A stretch of 64,000 nt of DNA from Berberis thunbergii (Eukaryota; Streptophyta; Magnoliopsida; Ranunculales; Berberidaceae). The stretch lies in assembly GCA_003290165.1 (NCBI GenBank), contig QNQO01000516.1, positions 310,001 to 374,000 on the forward strand, in the 5' to 3' direction. A program made the translations under genes and the position numbers. The notes beneath the pieces are model-generated. The model did no database searches, had not been told where the DNA came from, and saw only the letters and a list, made by a program, of their open reading frames with translations. Every line of letters starts with the position of its first letter. The stretch's first letter is position 1. Of this stretch, positions 57,460 through 64,000 are shown one piece after another.

Positions 57460-58181
57460 ACATGCCTTGACAGTCAAGGAACGTTAACTGGTAGTCTTAG
57501 GGGGAAAGTGCAATATGAATGTTAATTGGAGGCAAAGCTGAATTAGCTATATAGTATAGGGCAAAATTGCAATTAACCCAATATATAATATGAACTTTAG
57601 GGCTATACACAGTAAAAATTAGAATCAGTTGGGAAAGTTTTCAAATGCCGTGAGCGAGTTCTCCCCCAAACTTTGAATCCACCTAAAGATGAAGTTAAGG
57701 GTTTTGTTTAAATGTGCATTAAGATGTCCGTCTCATTTCTGCTTCTTTTTTTGTCATTTTTCTTGTATAATCGGACCGTCTCATTTCTTTGAAAATTACT
57801 AATGACATGAAATGCATTAGACTTTTTTAATAACGAATATATATTTTTAATTATTAGCATTTGTATTGATTGTTGATTTCATTGAAAAGATCTTCAAAAA
57901 TACATTTGAAAAATACCAAATTTACAAAAATTTGATAGCCAAGTAAATGGTTATAACAATTACTTGACTTTTAACAACTTATGCCATCAAATCTTGACTT
58001 TTAACAACTTTTAGTCCTAGTATTTGACTATCGCTGTCTCCAAGACAAACAAAAACCTACCTGGTTTAGTATATAAACATACTTTCTCTCTTCCACATGT
58101 ACATTTCACACAAAAAAAAATTTCTTTATTTTGTTCCTTTTATTTGCCCTTCTACATGCTTCATATTTATAAATGTGCCAT

Positions 58182-59146
58182 TAGGGGTGGGCATCCCATC
58201 CCACGATTTCGATCTCGTCTCAATTTTTTGGGTTCCTCTTGGGATTGATCAATCCCATTGCGATCGTGTATCGTCCTTATCTAGAGTGAGATGAGATTGG
58301 AATGGAGATTTTCAACCCCACTCGTCCCGAATTAATTTTTTAATATTTATTGTTATTAAGTTTAATACCTTTTGCCTGCACCAATTGGGATTGCTATCGG
58401 GATTGGAATATCAAACATTTACAATGAAAACAACCCAACAACTAATTGTTGAAGGTTGTTTGAACTCTGCTTGAGTTGGAATCTTGATTACAAATCATGT
58501 CATGTCCCCTCCTAGCAAAATGGGCTTGAAATCATTTTGAGCACAAATCCAATTAGTCATTTCCTCTCCTAGCAAAATGGGCTTGAAATTATTTTCATTA
58601 CAAATCCAATCAATCATGTCCTTTCAATTATGATGTATTATGTATGAACTTGTTAATGTACATTAGGTATTTTGCAAATTTGAAAAGAATGTTAGTGATA
58701 TATGTATATTAGTTTCTCTTGTTTTCTTTGATATGAAAAATATTTATGACCACAATTAAAATGGAACTGATGCCAATGCCCATTGGCTGAAGTTCCAGTA
58801 TCACTACAACATAACATTGTTTCAAGTTTTATTTGAGAGCATCTTACTAAAAGATAATACATAATTCCAATTATAAGTGCCAAATCCATCCTAATTATTT
58901 CCTTCATGCATATTATGGTCTTGACACTCTGATTTAGAACTATATTATATTCAAAAGTCCCAACAAAGTTTGGGAATCCAGCCTTTCAATTTCAACCTTT
59001 GCTTCAAAAGTTTTGTATACATGCTCACCCTGTACCTCCAGTCCCTTCCCGAATTTGTTTGGGATGGAAGAGGTCAGGATGAGGTCTATCCCGCCCCGAT
59101 CATGAATTAATGGGAGAGATAGCATGAGGTCATGCGCCCACCCCTA
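58182..59146. mobile_element. hAT-like non-autonomous element, copy 2
   Basis: Starts TAGGGGTGGGCATCCCATCC and ends GCGCCCACCCCTA. 8-bp flanks TGTGCCAT (58174-58181) and AGTGCCAT (59147-59154) match at 7 of 8, and removing the element restores the repeat unit's ACATACCATTATAGA-like continuation. It shares GATTTCGATCTCGTCTCAAT, GGGATGG-GAGGTC-GGAT and CGCCC-GATC with the copy at 17602-18276, but is 290 bp longer and includes CTCCTAGCAAAATGGGCTTG twice (near 58510 and 58567). No transposase. Confidence 0.88.
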
Positions 59147-60260
59147 AGTGCCATTATAGAGAATTAATTTTAACAGTCAACATCTTCCACAACTTTTGAT
59201 CTTAGCCATATTTATCTCAATTTCTTTATGAATATAAAACACCTAACTGAATCGTAACATAGATTAGTGTACTACTCGGGTCGTTGGCACGACATAAAGC
59301 GTGTCGTGATATTATGCTCAAAATTGGTCAAGTTTTGATAGTTGAAAAAAAATTTAGAAGTAGAGTCCGGGTTCTTTGTTTGAATATGCCTTGAGAAGTC
59401 ATTTCATTCCATTGAAAATACTCACGGCGTGGAATGTATTGGATTTTTTTCAAATGCATATGGTGTGCAATGCATTTTTTAAAATTTTAAGTGTTTGTAT
59501 TGAAAATTGGTTGTGTTGGAAAAATCTTCAAAAATGCATTTCAAAGATATTAAATTTATCAAAATCCGACAACATAGTATATAATTATGGTAATTTTCAT
59601 TTTGAGAAAAGAAAACACAAAAACCTCTCTCTCCACCACATGTACATTCCACTCATATTTAATTTTATTTTCTTTTTCATTTGCCATTCTACGTTCTTTA
59701 TGTTTACAAGCATACCATTATAGAAAATGAATCACAATCCTTAACATCCACCTCAATTATCAATCCTAGCCCTCATTTATCTCCAAATCCTTGTGAGTAG
59801 AAAAACCTCTAACTGATTTGTAAGATAGATTAGTGCATTACCCATGTCATTGGCAAGATAGAAAGTGTGTTGTGATATTAAGGTCAAAATTGTTCAAAGT
59901 CTTTATCAAATAAATAAAGTTTCAAACAGTGGAGAGTTCTGGTTCTATGTTTGAATATGCCTTGAGAAGTCATTCTCATTCATTTGAAAAAGATTGAAAA
60001 TGATCACAACGTAAAATGCATTAACATTTTTATATGTAATCGGTGTGAAATGTATATTTATAAATTTTAAGCGCTTGAATTGATCATTAGTTTTTTTCAA
60101 AATGATTTCAAAAAATGCATTTCGACGATACCAAGTTTACTAAAATTTGACAACTAAGTAGTTCGTTATGATAATTTTCATTTCAAGAAAATAAAAAAAT
60201 AAAAATTCTCAACTTTTATTCCATTCTACATACTTTATATTTACAAACATATCTGAGTTA

Positions 60261-60999
60261 AATCAAAATTCTTGTCACCTACAACTCTAAGCAATTCAAC
60301 ATTAGTTTGTTTTTGTTCACTTCTTATCAATTTACTTGCAAAGTTCTAAGAAAAATACAAGTAAAGTGGTTCATAGGGGTTATCGTCCTACTCACCGTTA
60401 AAAGGATTCAAACTTAAAATTTTAAAAACACTTTAGGATATCAAATAAAATACATAATTGGTGGAAAGAATAGAATTGATAAAAATAAGATTTGGAGAAA
60501 AGAATAAGACTTTTTTTATTTTTAAAAACAAAATTTGATTTAAAATTGGAGATGAAATTTACTAAACAATTTTAACCAATTAAAAGAAATGTCTCAACGA
60601 TTGGAGAATCCACCGTTTAGCTTTGTAGGGATTAATTTATAACATATTTTTGTACATATTTTTTCAACATTTGGACAAATTCTTTTAATTTTTAATTTAA
60701 GACAAATGCTCAAAAGAAAATTCTTTTTTAAGATAGAATTTTGCTTACCACTTTCGATGATTAAAAAAAAATTCATTGACCATGATTAATCCACCCCTCT
60801 TTTGATGACAATTTGTCAGCGAATGGTTATAATTTCTGAAGAATTGAATAACTACAAAAAATATATATAATTCTTGTTTCGGAGTCCTTATCTTTACTTT
60901 GCATATCCTTAGTTGTCCATTAGTTGTCCATCTTTGATTCATTAGTTGAATCTAGGACTAATAGAAATTATACAAGTTTTATTGTTTTTTTGTCAAAAA
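60261..60999. other. AT-rich spacer
   Basis: No recognised repeat unit, TE end or gene. Short minus ORFs (60776-60594, 60942-60745) look like chance in AT-rich DNA. Confidence 0.4.
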
Positions 61000-61909
61000 A
61001 AAAATCCACATCATTCAAGTAGGTTTCATCTACTCTCCTTGAGAGATATGGTTTAACCTACTATTGTCATTGTGATAAATAAATCTAAGAGTAGAACTAG
61101 GAAGGGGGAGGAAAAAGTAAACTAATTAAATTATAAGATAAACTAATGCATAAAGAAAATACTAACTTTTATTGTATTCAAAATAAAACGTACATGTAAT
61201 AAACTTGAACTAAAGCTCAAACGAAAGGCAAAAACTAATCTAAGTTATGCTAGATATTAGAGAGTGATGTATGAAATGTATATGATGAGTTGCTCTTGAA
61301 GAGTCTGAAAGCATATTTATAGTGTTCTCAAAGCTAAAAATGGGGAAATCCCATAAATCTCTTGATTATACTCCAAATCATATCATATAAAATCAAGGGA
61401 GTCATAATTAGGGATAGATACATCAAAAGAGCCCTAATTAGATGTAGGTACACTTGCACGTGTGTGCATCGCGACACAAAACTCTAAGCAATTAAATATT
61501 TTTTGATTTGATCAATGGAATATGCTTTGAGTTGATGCTTTATTTGTCTTGATGATTGGATGCTCCACACTTGAAGTTCTTAACTTGAATAAATTACCGT
61601 TAAATGGAATCAAATCTTAACTTTCATAATATGGTCTTGAAACGAAACTCTTGATCCACATGTGTCATGCACATGTCCACTTGCCTCAAATTTCTTTTCA
61701 TTGATTTCATAATTTCTCCAATTGTTCATTGTCATGCAAATTTATGGTAGAATTGTCTCGAATTTCACGCATTTCTCAATTTTCTGCAAAGATTATGACA
61801 ATAATCAAATTCGAGATAAATATAATCATTTAATTAATTTTAAGCACAACTAGAAGCTAATAAAGAGGTAAATGAGGTGTAAAAATCAATGTTTTCGGTG
61901 CTTATCGCA
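61000..61909 (-). repeat. LTR of a minus-strand LTR retrotransposon (left border approximate)
   Basis: The right border is set at the CA of TCGCA (61908-61909), so that the minus strand starts TGCGATAAGCACCG. It is followed by a polypurine-like tract (minus: AAAAGTGGTTTGGGGTGG). The adjacent TTAGTCCTCGAGCAAA motif (61931) also occurs beside the polypurine tract of the Athila-like element at 41668-41684. A TATTTATAG promoter-like box on the minus side lies near 61315. The left border could not be fixed without the partner LTR. Confidence 0.6.
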
Positions 61910-64000
61910 CCACCCCAAACCACTTTTCATTAGTCCTCGAGCAAAGAGAAGTGAAAAGAAAGACAAAACTCACAAAAAAATTTATTGTTCCTAAACTTCA
62001 GAAAGAACTGAAGGCTACTTTCGTTGGTATGTCTAAATTGCAATGACAATGTGTAACAAAGCCTTGAACTTCTAGCATGTTACTAAATGAAGAGTTTTAG
62101 CCTTCTAAGGGTTATCCAAGATGAGCACCCACAAACATGTGTTTTTTTAAAAGAAAAAAATTGGTGTTTACCTATTTTTCTCAGAGAAATATCTTTGTTA
62201 TTCAATCATATAGAAGACAAGAGGCATATGTAGTTTGTTACTAAAATGCACATTACAACTGAGAAATTTTGGAACAATGTTTATGTGTGAATAACCAACA
62301 ACATGCAATTTTCCTGTCAAAGTAAGGTACATCCTAATCCACCTTTGGAATCATCGTATTGACTTCAAAACTCACTAGTATATTCTCTGAAATGATCACT
62401 CTGAGATTAGTTAAATATTTTCTCTTGCATGTGAGGAAAAGAGTAAGTGTGAAAATTCAAATGCCTCACATGCACATACATGAAAGTATAATAGTCTTGT
62501 GGAAGGAATATTGATTACTTGCGAGTATGTCAAGTTACCCACCATAGGGTTAATTAGAACTTCTTTAAGAAAGAATAAACCTAGCTTGAAATTGTAGTTT
62601 ATTTTATTATTTTATTTTATTTTTTTGATGAGGTGGAGTGGGGTAGATAGTAAGTAAAGAACTATCTCTAAAGGGGAAGGATCTTCAAGTAGCTTAATAG
62701 GGAATTTCATCAATCGCTTCCTTTTATTTTCCGTTCTTCTTTACAACTTTTTTTTTTCTTCTTCACTACGTTTTCTACTTCACAAACATTTTTTTAAATA
62801 CTTAAACCTTGGATTTTCACTTTGCATTCATTCGTCCCTTTTTTTCATAAAACTTCCTAACATTTTTGTCAGAAACATAAATGTGCAACGAGTTTTTTTT
62901 TGTCTAACAAAACAAGAAAAATGCTCACATTGGTTTTGGATGGAATGGTTATCAAGAAGGTTTTGAGAAGATATAGATAGACGAGATGCCTAATTTACCT
63001 TCTAATGTTTAATAATGGAATAAGTCTCAAATAGACTACAAGATCTACGTTTTTCTTAACTTGAAAAAGATATCATGCTCAGTGATCAACAAAAAAGAAG
63101 TATAACGAGGCTTCACAATAAGTTAATGAGGGATCCAATAAAAGTCTCAACTATTATTCATCTATATTTTTAGGAAGTTACTTACTTTTTTATTCCAAAC
63201 TACATTTGTGGTCACTGTGCAAAAGTGTTTGTTCCTAAATGCTCTAATGCAATGTTTACTCTAATATTAAACTTCCAACGTCTATTTGTCTAAATGTAGT
63301 AAATCAAGTAATCTATTATCATCATAGCTAGGGCACCCCACCATTTTTTTATTTTCTATTTAAAAAAAATATTTTCAAAAGAGGTATGATATTTGATAAA
63401 TCTCTCCACCCCAAACAAATAAAACATTGTCCCCCGTGTTAAAAAAAATTGAAAATTGACTACCTAAGGTGATTTGTTTAACATTTGTACTATCCCTGCA
63501 ATGAAAAATATCGAGTTGGTGGGGGTGACGTATTAACAAAAAATACATTACCCCAAACAAACATTGGATGTACTTTAGTCTTTTTTATTTTTATTTTTTA
63601 TGAATGAATGAATGCATGCATAAAATAACTGGACTACCTATAGCGCTAAGTTTAATGTCATCAGCTGGACAAAATGGGGGTGGTGAATACCACCTCAAAC
63701 ATGCTTAGTGGACTAGGAATGTGTGAGCGTGACTAATCCTCATAGGTAGGATCAATGAACTAAACGGTTTGCACTGACCTTGTGAAAAGTTCATGGTACA
63801 ATTTCACTCATTGTCTATTTACTTGAAAGAGACTGCAATTAGTAGGATTTTCTACAGTGATGACACCATAGTCTTTAACATCACAAAAATTGAATGGACC
63901 AGAGTTTTAACTTACCTGAAAAGAGGTAAATACGAGAGTTGTAGAATAGGACTTTCAGACCAAGATGAAACTCTTTTATAATGATGTTTTTATCATGTAT
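61910..64000 (-). mobile_element. Non-coding 3' internal part of an LTR retrotransposon, runs off the window
   Basis: Begins with the polypurine-like tract and CCTCGAGCAAA motif, then AT-rich sequence without coding signal. Near 63399-63440 and 63540-63562 are CCACCCCAAACAAATAAAAC and TACCCCAAACAAACATTGG. These resemble the CCCCACACTTAAACCTAACA motif at 43316-43335 of the Athila-like element, which precedes its 3' non-coding region. Gag and pol would lie right of 64000. Family assignment is by these motifs only. Confidence 0.5.

Larger units (their letters stand above)
55306..57579. mobile_element. Pack-MULE (Mutator-like element with captured gene DNA)
   Basis: Termini GGGTTAATTG(T/C)AATTT with ~120-bp inverted arms (55306-55428 and about 57460-57579): both arms read ATATAGCTAATTCAG(T/C)TTTGCC, TATTGCAC(C/T)TTCCCC and CTAAGACTACCA. 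Perfect 9-bp duplications AATATATAA lie at 55297-55305 and 57580-57588. No transposase is present. The inside carries a recognisable fragment of an LWD1/AN11-type gene and a second GC-rich, gene-like segment, then repeats. 9-bp duplications, long inverted arms and captured exons define Pack-MULEs. Confidence 0.93.
52690..60260 (+). repeat. Forward array of 567- and ~842-bp units, interrupted by three TEs
   Basis: The marker AG(A)(C/T)TAGTGTATT-like lies near 52700, 53268, 54113/55166 (split), 59261 and 59826. Raw spacings are 568, 845, then 4095, then 565. Subtracting the Pack-MULE with its duplication (2283) and the hAT at 58182 with its (973) from 4095 gives ~839. Units of both classes share CTTGAGAAG-CATTCATT, ATTTTAAGCGTTTGTATTGA, ATGCATTTCAAAGATACCAA, TATGATAATTTTCATTT and CCACATGTACATTCCA. 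The long class carries an extra ~275-bp segment with CCCCAAACTTTGAATTCGCC. No conserved ORF spans the units. Confidence 0.8.

Overview
The window is nuclear DNA of a flowering plant, most likely a eudicot. Long AT-rich stretches, one multi-exon chromatin gene with GT-AG introns, and nested plant transposons (CACTA, Tat- and Athila-type Ty3/gypsy, Ty1/copia, L1-type LINE, Mutator-like, hAT) fill almost all of it. I see no organelle or bacterial genes, no tRNA or rRNA genes and no CRISPR array. The species cannot be named from this sequence.

Layout. 1-13833 is the right-hand part of a decayed CACTA transposon. It holds a TNP2-type transposase pseudogene (1812-5296), a second ORF of the plant En/Spm type (5760-7635), a later solo Athila-like LTR with a perfect GAAGG duplication (7933-9735), an L1-LINE fragment (about 9780-11515), a TATGC-rich minisatellite, and subterminal AGCAACGG-type repeats ending in a GTAGTG terminus. 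15253-17370 (minus) is the only gene that looks intact: a six-exon, 346-residue ATXR6-like H3K27 monomethyltransferase with PHD finger, PCNA-binding box and SET domain. Three E2F-like sites lie just upstream. An hAT-type element follows (17602-18276).

18430-36430 is a minus-strand Tat-lineage Ty3/gypsy element (gag, protease, RT, RNase H, second RNase H, integrase) split by a plus-strand Tat-like element (20593-30006). The inner element has gag and a broken protease but no recognisable RT or integrase, and carries an antisense ORF. Each element has its own tandem array (about 198 bp and about 130 bp units).

37529-50448 is a plus-strand Ty1/copia element split by an Athila-like deletion derivative (40085-47880, minus, TSD TTACG). 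The derivative retains gag-protease plus the integrase C-terminus. 50449-51530 holds reverse-oriented copies, and 52690-60260 forward copies, of a repeat unit with two length classes (about 567 and 842 bp). Into the forward array have inserted an hAT-like element (54124-55165), a Pack-MULE carrying a fragment of an LWD1/AN11-type WD40 gene (55306-57579, perfect 9-bp TSD) and another hAT-like element (58182-59146). The window ends in an LTR plus non-coding internal part of another minus-strand LTR element (about 61000-64000).

The genes do not form a pathway. The window records successive insertions around one chromatin gene whose known family role is heterochromatic H3K27me1, which restrains transposons. 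All coordinates come from reading by eye; identities and ages were not computed.
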